64,000 nt of DNA from Elusimicrobiota bacterium (GTDB lineage Bacteria; Elusimicrobiota; Elusimicrobia; UBA1565; UBA9628). Below are positions 52,013-60,751 of this stretch, in pieces. The DNA lies in NCBI GenBank assembly GCA_016212855.1, contig JACRDP010000025.1, positions 62,001-126,000 on the forward strand. Direction: 5' to 3'. The position numbers were made by a program, and so were the translations under genes. The stretch's first letter is position 1; each line of letters begins with the position of its first letter. Below the pieces are notes generated by a model. It did no database searches. It was not told the DNA's origin and saw only the letters and a program-made list of their open reading frames with translations.

Positions 52013-52473
52013 AGCTCGAAGACCTCGGCTACCGCCTCGACAAGACCGGCAAGTCCCCTGCCTACTACCTGCCCGCGGGCAAAGCCGTCGACTTGGCCGC
52101 GTTGGACGCCCTCAAGGCCGCCGTCGGCGCCGAACCCGGCTCGGCCGCCCGCATCTGCCTGCACGCCGGCGCCGAAGCCCCCGCCCAGGACATGATCGTC
52201 GCTTTGCGCCGCGGCGGAAAAGCCCGCCCCCATCGTCACGCCTCCCGCGAGGAGACCTACCACCTCGTCGAGGGCCGCCTGCGCCTGCGCTTCTTCGACG
52301 ACGCCGGAAAAGAAACCGGAGCCTGCGATTTGGGCGGTCCCGGCACCGGTTTGCCCCTGTTTTATCGCATGCCCGCCAAGACCTGGCATATCACCGAACC
52401 CCTGACGGATCTGGCCATTTTTCACGAGAGCCGGCCGGGCCCTTTCGACCCCGCGGATACGGCTGTTCAATAA
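52009..52473 (+). CDS. WbuC-family cupin protein
   Basis: 154 residues, ATGA overlap. R-I-C-L-H near residue 45, R-P-H-R-H near 75, E-E-T-Y-H-L-V-E-G near 81 and F-F-D-D-A-G near 94 match WbuC, a small metal-binding cupin encoded in O-antigen clusters. H-x-H and the later His are likely metal ligands. Function in other bacteria is not firmly known to me; a 3,4-ketoisomerase- or regulator-like role has been considered for similar cupins. It ends the 43.3-52.5 kb operon, and its last codons contain the near-match inverted repeat, site C. Confidence 0.8.
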   Translation: MKLEDLGYRLDKTGKSPAYYLPAGKAVDLAALDALKAAVGAEPGSAARICLHAGAEAPAQDMIVALRRGGKARPHRHASREETYHLVEGRLRLRFFDDAGKETGACDLGGPGTGLPLFYRMPAKTWHITEPLTDLAIFHESRPGPFDPADTAVQ

Positions 52474-52480
52474 TCGAACA
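52464..52480. promoter_or_regulatory. TGTTCA-N5-CGAACA inverted repeat, site C (one mismatch)
   Basis: TGTTCA (52464-52469), ATAAT, CGAACA (52475-52480). It differs from sites A, B and D in one arm base and in position: it lies upstream of the -10, over the expected -35 region, and partly within the wbuC coding end. Confidence 0.45.
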
Positions 52481-52496
52481 ACATTCCCGATTTTGA

Positions 52497-52502
52497 TATA
52501 AT
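52497..52502 (+). promoter_or_regulatory. -10 TATAAT of the 52.5-62.5 kb operon
   Basis: Consensus TATAAT ends seven bases before the ATG at 52510, giving a leaderless transcript. No good -35 is present 17 bases upstream; that region is occupied by site C, which would fit an activator-dependent promoter. Confidence 0.6.
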
Positions 52503-52509
52503 CGGGGCC

Positions 52510-53781
52510 ATGACCGCCCCCCAGGCCTCATCCCGCCCGCTCGTCGAGGCCCCGATTTATCGTCGAAAAAACTGCCGATTGTGCGCCGGCAAGCGCCTCG
52601 ACCTGGTGTTGAAACTTTGCCCCACACCCCTCGAGGACGACTACCGTAAGGCCGACCGCCTGGCCCCCCAGAAGTCCTATCCTCTGGACCTGGCCTGCTG
52701 CGCGGACTGCGGCCACGTCTTTCTCCTAGATGTGGTCGATGCCGGTAAGATTTACTCCGAATACCTCTACGTGACTCAGACGTCGTTGGGCCTCGGCGAG
52801 CACTACGACCGTTACGCCGCCTCCGTCATCGGCAAGCTGGGCCTTCCCGCCGGCTGCTTCATGGTCGAGTTCGGCAGCAACGACGGAACCATGCTTCGCG
52901 CCTTCCAGAAGCGCGGGCTGAAGGTGCTCGGCGTCGACCCCGCCGCCCCCATCGCCAAGGCGGCCACCGAGGCCGGCACGGAAACCGTGGCGGATTTCTT
53001 CACCGCCGCCCTGGCCCGCCGGATCAAGGCCGAGCGCGGGCCCGCGGCCCTGATCGCAGCGAACATGGTGTTCGCCAACATCGACAACCTCGACGACATC
53101 GCCGCCGCGCTGGTCGAACTCCTCGCCGACGACGGCGTCTTCGTCTGTGAGACCGGCTATCTGCTCGACAACATCAAGAACTTGGTCTTCGACAACATCT
53201 ATCACGAGCACCTCGCCTATCATTCGGTCAAGCCGCTCGCGGCCTTCTTCGCCCGCCACGGACTCGAGCTTTTCGACGCCGAGGCCGTCGACAGCAAGGG
53301 CGGGTCCGTTCGCTTCTTTGTCCAGAGAAAGGGCGCCAACAGGCCGGTCGAGCCGTCCGTGGCGGCGTTCATCGCGCGCGAGGACGCTGCCGGCATCCAC
53401 GCCGCCGCACCCTACGTCGAGTTGGCACGAAAGCTCGACGAAACGCGCGCCCGGTTGCACGACCTTCTGGGCGGCTTCAAACGCCAGGGCAAGAAGATCG
53501 CCGGTTTCGGCGCGTCCCACAGCGTGACGACGCTCGCGCATCACTTCAAACTCCCGCCCTTCCTCGAGTTCATCGTCGACGACAATCCGCGCAAACAGGA
53601 CACCTTCATGCCCGGCTACCACATCCCGGTGTTCCACCCGAAAGCCCTGCTCGAGCGCAAGGCCGACTACGCCGTCATCCTACCCTGGCGCTTCTCCGGC
53701 CCCATCCGCGAGCGGCATGCCGAGTTCGCGCGCGCCGGCGGCCGATTCATCGACGTCCTCCCGACGGTGGAGGTCCTCTGA
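52510..53781 (+). CDS. NDP-sugar C-methyltransferase-like protein with zinc-binding N-terminus
   Basis: 423 residues. The N-terminal zinc segment has C-R-L-C near residue 22 and C-C-A-D-C near 63, as in sugar C-methyltransferases of the TylC3/NovU/EvaC type. The SAM domain has V-E-F-G-S-N-D-G-T near 119 and the family motif I-Y-H-E-H near 234. The C-terminal part (from about 315) contains G-F-G-A-S-H-S near 335 and F-I-V-D-D-N-P near 356. Such enzymes methylate C3 of a 4-keto-deoxysugar. It leads the operon; the next gene is an SDR epimerase, as expected for deoxysugar synthesis. Confidence 0.87.
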   Translation: MTAPQASSRPLVEAPIYRRKNCRLCAGKRLDLVLKLCPTPLEDDYRKADRLAPQKSYPLDLACCADCGHVFLLDVVDAGKIYSEYLYVTQTSLGLGEHYDRYAASVIGKLGLPAGCFMVEFGSNDGTMLRAFQKRGLKVLGVDPAAPIAKAATEAGTETVADFFTAALARRIKAERGPAALIAANMVFANIDNLDDIAAALVELLADDGVFVCETGYLLDNIKNLVFDNIYHEHLAYHSVKPLAAFFARHGLELFDAEAVDSKGGSVRFFVQRKGANRPVEPSVAAFIAREDAAGIHAAAPYVELARKLDETRARLHDLLGGFKRQGKKIAGFGASHSVTTLAHHFKLPPFLEFIVDDNPRKQDTFMPGYHIPVFHPKALLERKADYAVILPWRFSGPIRERHAEFARAGGRFIDVLPTVEVL

Positions 53782-54644
53782 TCCGCCGCGCCGTCATCCT
53801 CGGGCACACCGGGTTCGTCGGCTCGGCTCTCGAGCGGCGCCTGAAGCGCGCGCCCGGCCTCGAGGTCGTCGGACTTTCTCCCGAGAGCTTCGATCTGACC
53901 CGCTCCGCGGACGGGCTCCATACCTATCTCGATCCCGAGACCGTGATCGTGATGTGCTCGGCGATCAAGCGCCAGTCCGGAGACACCCTCGAGAACTACG
54001 AGAAGAACGTCGCGATGGCGGCCAACGTCTCCCGCCAGATCGACGCGACACCTGCGGGACGCTTCATCTATTTCAGTTCCGCCGCGGTCTACGGCGAGGA
54101 CGTCGAGAACACGGCCATCACGGAGAAGACGCCGGTCGAGCCGACCTCGTACTATGGCATGGCGAAATACGCCTCCGAGCGGCTGCTTCTGAAAGCCGCC
54201 GGTACACGCACGCCTCTCGTGCTCCTGCGACCCGCGACGATCTACGGTCCCGAAGAGCCGGGCCGCCCGTACGGCCCGACGGGCTTCCTGCGCGCCGCGC
54301 TGGCCGGAGAAAAAGTGACCCTCTGGGGCGACGGAGACGAGTTTCGCGAGTTCGTGTTCATCGATGACGCTTGTGAAGCCGTCGCCGGACTTCTCGATCA
54401 CTCCTTTTGCGGCCCGCTCAATCTCGCCACCGGACGCAGCGTCTCGTTCCGGGATGTACTCGCCGCCGTCGCCAAAATCGCCCCAGCCCCGGCGACGGAC
54501 AGCCGTCCGCGCAGCAAGCGCAGGGTCGACCACGGCTTCGACAACGCTCTCCTGCGCGCGACTCTACCGTCACTTAAGTTCACCCCGCTGAACGACGCCC
54601 TGACAACCACGCGCGAGACCGTCCTTCCTGGAGCGCAGCGGTGA
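53778..54644 (+). CDS. NAD-dependent epimerase/dehydratase (SDR) with probable CTG start
   Basis: The Rossmann motif L-G-H-T-G-F-V-G is encoded at about 53797-53820, upstream of the first ATG (53943) in the frame. No in-frame ATG, GTG or TTG precedes it within reach, but a CTG at 53778 overlaps the previous stop as CTGA, matching the NTGA overlaps of its neighbours. That gives 288 residues with F-S-S-A-A-V-Y-G near 99 and Y-Y-G-M-A-K near 126 as catalytic Ser and Tyr/Lys. R-P-A-T-I-Y-G-P near 153 is typical. The likely role is reduction or epimerisation of a sugar made by the flanking methyltransferase. Confidence 0.8.
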   Translation: MIRRAVILGHTGFVGSALERRLKRAPGLEVVGLSPESFDLTRSADGLHTYLDPETVIVMCSAIKRQSGDTLENYEKNVAMAANVSRQIDATPAGRFIYFSSAAVYGEDVENTAITEKTPVEPTSYYGMAKYASERLLLKAAGTRTPLVLLRPATIYGPEEPGRPYGPTGFLRAALAGEKVTLWGDGDEFREFVFIDDACEAVAGLLDHSFCGPLNLATGRSVSFRDVLAAVAKIAPAPATDSRPRSKRRVDHGFDNALLRATLPSLKFTPLNDALTTTRETVLPGAQR

Positions 54645-55852
54645 GCGCCGGACGCTGCCTCGTCTGCGCGCGCCCTGAAGTCGAGCGACTTCTCGAACTC
54701 GGCCCCCAGCCCATCACGAACCGTTTTCCGCAAACGGAAACCGAGAGCGAATTCACCCACCCGATGACCTTCGGCGCGTGCCGCTCATGTGGTACGGCCC
54801 AGCTTCTCGATTTCCCCCCCGCCGCGGAACTCAAGCCGATTTGCGATTGGATCACCTACAACGAGCCTGAGCCGCATCTCGACGGCCTGGCCGACCGCCT
54901 CGCGGCGCTCCCAGGAATCGGGCCGGATTCCGTCATCCTGGCGATCACCGCGAAAGACGACTCCCTCTTGCGCCGCCTCAACGAGCGCGGCATCTCCAAG
55001 ACGCGCCGGCTCGACCCGAAAGAAGATCTCGGCGAAGCCGACCCCCGCGCTTTCGTCGAAACGATCCAAGGCCTTCTGACGCCAGACAAGGCGCGGCGGC
55101 TCGCCGAAAAGATCGGCCGGGCCGATCTCGTGATCGCTCGCCACATCTTCGAGCATGCCCACGCTCCCGCCGAATTCTTCGCCGCGCTGCGCGCCCTTGC
55201 CAAGCCGGGCGGCCGCATCGTGCTCGAGGCTCCCGATTGCGGCCGCGCCTTGCGCGATCACGATTACAGTATGCTTTGGGAAGAACACTCCCTCTATCTG
55301 ACCCCCGCGACCTTCAGGCGCGCCGTCGAATCCTTCGGCTCGGAGATCGAGCGCTTCGAGACCCATCCGTACGCCCTCGAGGACTCATTGGTCGTCGTCG
55401 CCCGGCCGGGCCGCAGCAACGCCGTAGCGGCCCCGGCGGAGGAGGCCAAGGCGGCTCTCGAGCAGGCGAGGCGTTTCGCCGGCGGACTCGACGATAAGCG
55501 CCGCTTCACAAGGGACTGGGCACGCAAGGCCGTCGGAAACGGAGGGAAGCTCGCGTTGTTCGGGGCGGGGCATCTCGCCGCGGTCTGGATCAACGCTCTC
55601 GGCCTGCGCGATCTCATCGCTTTCGTCGTCGACGACAACGCCAACAAAAAAGGCCGGAGAATGCCGGGTTCCCGTCTACCGATCGTCGGCTCCGACGCCC
55701 TGAGCGATCCGAAAGTCACCTGGACTTTGATGGCGTTCCACCCCGGGGCCGAAGAAGCGGTGATCGCCAAAAACCGCGCTTTCATCGATCGGGGCGGCGG
55801 ATTCGTCTCGATTTTTCCCGGCAGCCCCCGCTCGCTCGAGGCGGGCGCGTGA
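54641..55852 (+). CDS. C-methyltransferase-like protein lacking a recognisable SAM glycine motif
   Basis: 403 residues from a GTG (GTGA overlap). It has the same three-part build as the protein at 52510: zinc cysteines C-L-V-C near 6 and C-R-S-C near 47, a central methyltransferase-like fold, and a C-terminal domain with F-G-A-G-H near 307 and F-V-V-D-D-N near 328. Where the paralogue has V-E-F-G-S-N-D-G-T, this one has I-L-A-I-T-A-K-D-D-S, so the glycine-rich SAM loop is lost. H-I-F-E-H-A-H near 168 and W-E-E-H-S-L-Y near 210 are kept. It may be an altered methyltransferase or a non-catalytic partner. Confidence 0.75.
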   Translation: MSAGRCLVCARPEVERLLELGPQPITNRFPQTETESEFTHPMTFGACRSCGTAQLLDFPPAAELKPICDWITYNEPEPHLDGLADRLAALPGIGPDSVILAITAKDDSLLRRLNERGISKTRRLDPKEDLGEADPRAFVETIQGLLTPDKARRLAEKIGRADLVIARHIFEHAHAPAEFFAALRALAKPGGRIVLEAPDCGRALRDHDYSMLWEEHSLYLTPATFRRAVESFGSEIERFETHPYALEDSLVVVARPGRSNAVAAPAEEAKAALEQARRFAGGLDDKRRFTRDWARKAVGNGGKLALFGAGHLAAVWINALGLRDLIAFVVDDNANKKGRRMPGSRLPIVGSDALSDPKVTWTLMAFHPGAEEAVIAKNRAFIDRGGGFVSIFPGSPRSLEAGA

Positions 55853-57087
55853 CGACGACCGCTATGGCCGCTCCCAAAAATTCGCCTAGCGTCTGGATGG
55901 CGCGCCCGAAGCTGAGAAGTTTCGTCATTACCGCCACCAAGCCCTTCTTTCTCGCCGGCGGATTGATCGCCTGGTTGATCATCCGATTGCTCGAGCCTTG
56001 GCGGCGGGTGCGCGTGGGCATGCTCGTTTACGACCGCATCGGCCATCTGGCGATCAATACCGAGATTTCCCTGAGGGAATCGGTCCGTCGTCGCGCGTCG
56101 CGCGAATACACGATCCTCGTGTCCGGTCCGCCGGCCAACAGGCAACTCTTCGAAATGATCGCGCGGCGCACGCGCGTGTGGCGCTCGCCGTGGGCGTTGC
56201 GGCTTTTCGTGCACGGCCTGGCGCCGCTCATCCGCGGCACGCGCTTTGAACTCGATCTTCCGTTCGAAGGCAACGAGTATGAAACGCTCGCCAGCGCCGG
56301 CCCGCAGCTCTCCTTCACGCCGGCAGAGGAAGCGCGAGGACGGAATTTCCTACGCTCGATGGGCGTCGAGCCCGGGCGGCCCTACATTTGCTTCCACTCC
56401 CGGGATAAGGCTTATCTCGACGTCCTCCATCCTCACCGCACTCGCGGCGAATGGTCTTATCACGACTACCGGGACTGTGCGATCGAAAATTATCTCCCCG
56501 CCGTTCGCCGCATCGCGGCGCGCGGTATCGCCGCCCTGCGTATGGGCGCCGTCGCCGAGAAACCACTGGGCGCCGAGCCCCCCGGCATCATCGACTACGC
56601 GACGAAATTTCGTGACGATTTCGCCGACGTCTACCTCCTCGCGCACTGCAAATTCATGCTCGCCAGCACGTCCGGAATCTGCGTCGTGCCGCCGATCTTC
56701 AACGTTCCCGTCGCCCTGGCCAACTTCACCCCCCTCGGCTATGCGACCTGGGGGCCGCGCGACCTGTTCATTCCGAAAACCTACCACGACGCATCCGGAC
56801 GGCCCATGGCTTACCGGCGCCTCATGGAACTCGGCACCTCCCGGTGGACCGAAGGCAACAAGTTCACCGAGGCGGGCATCGCAGTCGTCGAGAACACCGC
56901 CGAGGACATCACCGACCTCGCGGAAGAAATGGACGCCCGCCTCGACGGGCGCTGGATCGCCGAGCCGGGCGACGAGGAGTTGCAAAGGCGTTACCGCGCG
57001 CTTTTCCCGGCCGATCATCCGATCACCGGCTACCCTGCCCGTGTCGGCGCAGCCTTCCTGCGCCGACATAAGAGCCTCTTGGATTAA
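55849..57087 (+). CDS. TIGR04372-type putative glycosyltransferase
   Basis: 412 residues from a GTG (GTGA overlap). A hydrophobic segment near residues 30-48 may anchor it to the membrane. Y-I-C-F-H-S-R-D near 180, Y-R-D-C near 206, a R-M-G near 235 and the loop H-C-K-F-M-L-A-S-T-S-G near 266 match the TIGR04372 family, found in polysaccharide loci and distantly related to GT-B transferases. Donor and acceptor are unknown. Three bases separate it from the next gene. Confidence 0.75.
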   Translation: MTTTAMAAPKNSPSVWMARPKLRSFVITATKPFFLAGGLIAWLIIRLLEPWRRVRVGMLVYDRIGHLAINTEISLRESVRRRASREYTILVSGPPANRQLFEMIARRTRVWRSPWALRLFVHGLAPLIRGTRFELDLPFEGNEYETLASAGPQLSFTPAEEARGRNFLRSMGVEPGRPYICFHSRDKAYLDVLHPHRTRGEWSYHDYRDCAIENYLPAVRRIAARGIAALRMGAVAEKPLGAEPPGIIDYATKFRDDFADVYLLAHCKFMLASTSGICVVPPIFNVPVALANFTPLGYATWGPRDLFIPKTYHDASGRPMAYRRLMELGTSRWTEGNKFTEAGIAVVENTAEDITDLAEEMDARLDGRWIAEPGDEELQRRYRALFPADHPITGYPARVGAAFLRRHKSLLD

Positions 57088-57090
57088 ACG

Positions 57091-57867
57091 ATGAAAAAAA
57101 CTTCCTCGATTCCACAGACGGTCGTCGTCGGCGGATCCAAAGGCGGCGGCCGCGCGTGGGCGCGGCTGGCCCACCTCAACGGCCGCCGCGTCACCATCGT
57201 CGGCCGCACGGCCCCCGAGCGCGGGCTCGGCGACGGCGTCTCCTTCGAGCGCTGCGACCTCTCGCGGCCCGGCGCCGCCGCGTCGCTTTGCGCGCGGCTC
57301 GTCAATCGCGGCCCGATCGACAGCCTGGCGTTCTTCCAACGCTTCCGCGGCGCCGGAGATCCCTGGAGCGGCGAACTCGCCGTGACATTGACCGCGACCC
57401 GGGCGCTCATTGAGGGGCTCGCCGGGAGATTTTCGCCGGACGGCGCGCGCTCCATCGTCGTGATCGGTTCGAATGCCGGCCGTCTAATCGCCGATGAGCA
57501 GCCGTCGGGCTACCACGCCGCCAAAGCGGCCCTGATCCAGCTCGCGCGCTACTACGCGGTCGCCCTGGGTCCCTCCGGCATCCGTGTCAACGCGGTTTCT
57601 TCCGGCACGGTGATCAAGGACGAGTCGTCCGCTTTTTACGCGCGCCAGCCGCGCCTGCGCGCGCTCTACGAAAAAATCATTCCGTTACGCCGCATGGGTA
57701 GATCTGAGGACGTCGCCGGCGCCGTCAGTTTCCTCTGCAGCCAGCAAGCGTCGTTCGTCACCGGACAGGAGATCGTCGTGGACGGCGGCGTCTCCCTGCT
57801 GATGCAGGAAAGCCTCGCGCGCCGAATCGCGTTGCCCGCGCTGCGCGTCACCAGGAAGACCAAGTGA
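57091..57867 (+). CDS. Short-chain dehydrogenase/reductase
   Basis: 258 residues of classical SDR build. Cofactor loop V-G-G-S-K-G-G-G near residue 12 (a variant of T-G-x3-G-x-G), catalytic Ser in I-G-S-N-A near 126, Y-H-A-A-K near 142, and the P-G-like S-S-G-T-V-I near 168 where the usual Pro-Gly is Ser-Gly. The C-terminal G-Q-E-I-V-V-D-G-G near 226 is typical of FabG-like enzymes. The substrate is probably a sugar or lipid intermediate of the locus. Confidence 0.85.
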   Translation: MKKTSSIPQTVVVGGSKGGGRAWARLAHLNGRRVTIVGRTAPERGLGDGVSFERCDLSRPGAAASLCARLVNRGPIDSLAFFQRFRGAGDPWSGELAVTLTATRALIEGLAGRFSPDGARSIVVIGSNAGRLIADEQPSGYHAAKAALIQLARYYAVALGPSGIRVNAVSSGTVIKDESSAFYARQPRLRALYEKIIPLRRMGRSEDVAGAVSFLCSQQASFVTGQEIVVDGGVSLLMQESLARRIALPALRVTRKTK

Positions 57868-59075
57868 AGACCACCGGCTCGCGCCTCAGCGACTATTATA
57901 AAAGCATCGGGCTCAATCCAGTGGGCCATGACATCTCGCGCGAAGACCGCCTGACCGTACATGAGCGCAAGCGTCAAAACCTGCTCGAGCATCACCTGCG
58001 CTTGCCGCGCTTCGGCTGGCGCGGGGCGCGCGTGCTGGAATTCGGCCCCGGCTCCGGCGAGAACGCGGTCGCGCTGGCCCGTCTCGGCGCGCGCTTCACC
58101 TTCGTGGAGCCGCTCGACTATCTGAGCGATCGGCTCAAGACCACCTTCGCCGAATTTGGCGTGTCCGACCGCATCGAGGCCGTGCACCAGGGTGTGCTCG
58201 AGACCTTTCGCTCGAAGGAGCGCTACGACGTCGTGTTCGCCGAGGGCTTCGTGCACTTCCTCGAAGACCACGCGGCGGCCGTGAAGCGGCTACTGTCCTT
58301 CGCCGGTGATGAGGGATTCGTCGTGCTCAGCGACATCGACCCCGCAGGCACCTTCATCGAATTCGTCAAGAAGTGCTACCTCGAGCGCGCTTGCGCCGCG
58401 CTCGGCCTGCGCGCGCCCGAGCAACGCCTGGAGATGGCCCGAATCCTGTTCGCACCGGAGTTCGCGCGCATCAACCACAGCCGAGGCTTCGACAGTTGGG
58501 CTAAGGACATGGTCCTCAATCCGCTTTACCGGCCGCGCTACTTCCTGGATCTGCCGACGATCATCGCCGCCGCGCCGGAGGACGTCGCGCTTTATTCCTC
58601 TTGGCCGAACTATCTCGACGCCGACGATTTGATCTGGCACAAGAACGTCCGCTCTGAAAAATCGATGCGCGCCGCGGCCTTAAACGGCTACTACGCCCGC
58701 CTGCCGCACTTCCTTCACTCCGTCCCGCATCCCGAAGCAGGCCTGCCGCTCTTCACACCCGCGCAAGGCCGCCGCGCCGCCGCCGCGCTGGGCGCGTGCT
58801 ACAAGCGTCTCGACCGGGCGCTCGAGCGCGGTGCGGCGCCCGCGGCCGTGCTGGAGGCCCTGACCGGACTTCGGCGCTCGCTCGTCCCCGCCCGGAACGC
58901 GAAACTCGCCCTCCGGGTGGTCGACGACGCCGCCGCACTCTTCTCGAGCACTCGCAACGCGAAGACCTCCGCCGCTTTCGTCAGCGCCTGGAAGGGGCGA
59001 ACTTTCCTGCGCCGGCTGTGGGGCACCCCCGGCCACTACGTCGTGCTGCACAAGACGCGCCTCTACTCCCGATGA
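57864..59075 (+). CDS. Class I SAM-dependent methyltransferase, large
   Basis: 403 residues from a GTG (GTGA overlap). SAM motif I is L-E-F-G-P-G-S-G-E-N near residue 55, with F-V-E-P-L-D near 80 and F-A-E-G-F-V-H-F near 126. The C-terminal 200 residues are helical and not part of the usual fold. The following ABC exporter overlaps it by four bases. A methyl cap on a nascent glycan before export would fit, as for the O9 polymannose system, but this is inference. Confidence 0.75.
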   Translation: MKTTGSRLSDYYKSIGLNPVGHDISREDRLTVHERKRQNLLEHHLRLPRFGWRGARVLEFGPGSGENAVALARLGARFTFVEPLDYLSDRLKTTFAEFGVSDRIEAVHQGVLETFRSKERYDVVFAEGFVHFLEDHAAAVKRLLSFAGDEGFVVLSDIDPAGTFIEFVKKCYLERACAALGLRAPEQRLEMARILFAPEFARINHSRGFDSWAKDMVLNPLYRPRYFLDLPTIIAAAPEDVALYSSWPNYLDADDLIWHKNVRSEKSMRAAALNGYYARLPHFLHSVPHPEAGLPLFTPAQGRRAAAALGACYKRLDRALERGAAPAAVLEALTGLRRSLVPARNAKLALRVVDDAAALFSSTRNAKTSAAFVSAWKGRTFLRRLWGTPGHYVVLHKTRLYSR

Positions 59076-60751
59076 AGAAGAAGTCCTCGTTCCAGGAGCA
59101 CCTACGATTCGTCGGCGGGCGCGTGGCGCTTATGCTCGCCGGCGGCGCGGCCCTGGGCTTGATTCTGGGCGTCGTCGAGATCGCCTTCGCCTACGCCCTT
59201 CAGGCGTTCCTCGCCACACTCGGCGCGCTCGGTTCGGCCGCCGCCTCCATCCCTTCCTGGCTACCCCACGACAACCGACGGATCGTCATCTCGATAGTCG
59301 CCCTGCTCGGCGTCGCGCGCGGCGTTCTGCAGGCGCTGCAAGTCTACATCCAGAACGCGACGATGGAGGAATCCCAGCTCTTGCAACGCTCGCGCATACT
59401 CCGCTGGGCCCTGCACGGCGATTCGGCAAGCAGCAGCCACGTAACGACGATGTTCAACCAGCGCGTCGTCAACACCGCATCGGCCCTGTACTCGATCCAG
59501 GGCCTCGTCGTGCAGTTCTCGACCGCCGCTTTGCTGGGCGTCTCTTTGCTCGTCATCTCCGCGCCCGTGACGTTGGCGGCAGCGGCGGCTCTCCTTCTCT
59601 TCGCGCCACTGCTGCTCTGGGGCGACCGCCGCATCAAAGACGTCTCGGCTGACGCGATAGCGCACTGGGATAAGACCAACGCCCATCTCCTGATGAGCAT
59701 CCGCAACCTGCTGCTGCTGCAGATATGCGGCATGCAGGACCGCGAGGAGGCGCTGGCGCAGGGTAGCTTACGCTCCTACGTCTCCAAGATGTACCGCTTC
59801 TTCGCGCTCGTGAGCCTCAAGGTGGCCGTACCGCAGATCGCCGGCCCGCTCCTCGGCTGCCTCATCGCCGTCATCTCCATGCGCCGAGGCCTGATGTCTC
59901 CCGGCGCCTTGATCACCTATTTCTATCTCTTCCAGCGGCTGATGCAGACCTTCACCGCGGTCAATCAGAACGCCTCGTCCTTCGTTTTCGGCCTGCCTCA
60001 CTACGGGGAATTGTTCTCGTGGTGGAATGCCCAGCAGGCCGATGATGGCGCTCCCGTCGTAGCCGACGAGCCGGCGCCGCTCACCCAGGCGCGCATCGGC
60101 TGGCGGCTGAAAGGCGTGCGATTCTCATATCTCCGGGCCGCCGAACCCGCCGTCGACAAACTCGACCTGAGCGTGGATCCCGGCTCGACCGTCGTGGTGA
60201 CCGGCCCCTCCGGCGCGGGCAAGAGCACCTTGCTCGGACTCATGCTCGGCAACCTCCGTCCTCAGCTGGGTTCGGTGTCCGCCATCGTCGACGGTAAAGA
60301 ACTGCCCCTGGCGGGTTGCCGCACATGGCTACTACCCCGCGTGGGCTACGTCGGGCCCGAGAGCTTCCTGCTCGAAGGCACGATCCTGCAGAACATCACG
60401 TACGGCCTGCCCGGGTCCACGCCGCGCGCGGACATCGACGCCGCCCTGCGCCAGGCCGAGTGCCAGTTCGTCGCCTCGCTTCCGCTCGGCCTCGAGCATC
60501 CTCTCACCGAACAGGGCCAGGGCCTCTCCGCGGGACAGAAGCAGCGCCTGTCCCTGGCGCGCGCCCTACTGCGCAAGCCCACCATCCTGATCCTCGACGA
60601 AGCGACCTCGAACCTCGATATGGAAACCGAGGCCCGTCTGGTGGACACCCTGGAGGGCCTCAAAGGCTCGATGACGATCATCGCCGTCACGCACCGGCGC
60701 GAACTGTTACGCATCGCCGACAAGCATCTGGAGCTGGCGTCGAGGCGATGA
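59072..60751 (+). CDS. ABC transporter, fused permease and ATPase
   Basis: 559 residues, ATGA overlap. The permease domain (about 15-335) has five or six membrane spans. The ATPase domain has Walker A G-P-S-G-A-G-K-S-T near 378, signature L-S-A-G-Q-K-Q-R near 487, Walker B I-L-I-L-D-E near 508 and the H-loop V-T-H-R near 541. This half-transporter layout works as a homodimer in MsbA- or PglK-like flippases. In this locus it probably exports lipid-linked glycan or a surface component. Confidence 0.88.
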   Translation: MKKKSSFQEHLRFVGGRVALMLAGGAALGLILGVVEIAFAYALQAFLATLGALGSAAASIPSWLPHDNRRIVISIVALLGVARGVLQALQVYIQNATMEESQLLQRSRILRWALHGDSASSSHVTTMFNQRVVNTASALYSIQGLVVQFSTAALLGVSLLVISAPVTLAAAAALLLFAPLLLWGDRRIKDVSADAIAHWDKTNAHLLMSIRNLLLLQICGMQDREEALAQGSLRSYVSKMYRFFALVSLKVAVPQIAGPLLGCLIAVISMRRGLMSPGALITYFYLFQRLMQTFTAVNQNASSFVFGLPHYGELFSWWNAQQADDGAPVVADEPAPLTQARIGWRLKGVRFSYLRAAEPAVDKLDLSVDPGSTVVVTGPSGAGKSTLLGLMLGNLRPQLGSVSAIVDGKELPLAGCRTWLLPRVGYVGPESFLLEGTILQNITYGLPGSTPRADIDAALRQAECQFVASLPLGLEHPLTEQGQGLSAGQKQRLSLARALLRKPTILILDEATSNLDMETEARLVDTLEGLKGSMTIIAVTHRRELLRIADKHLELASRR

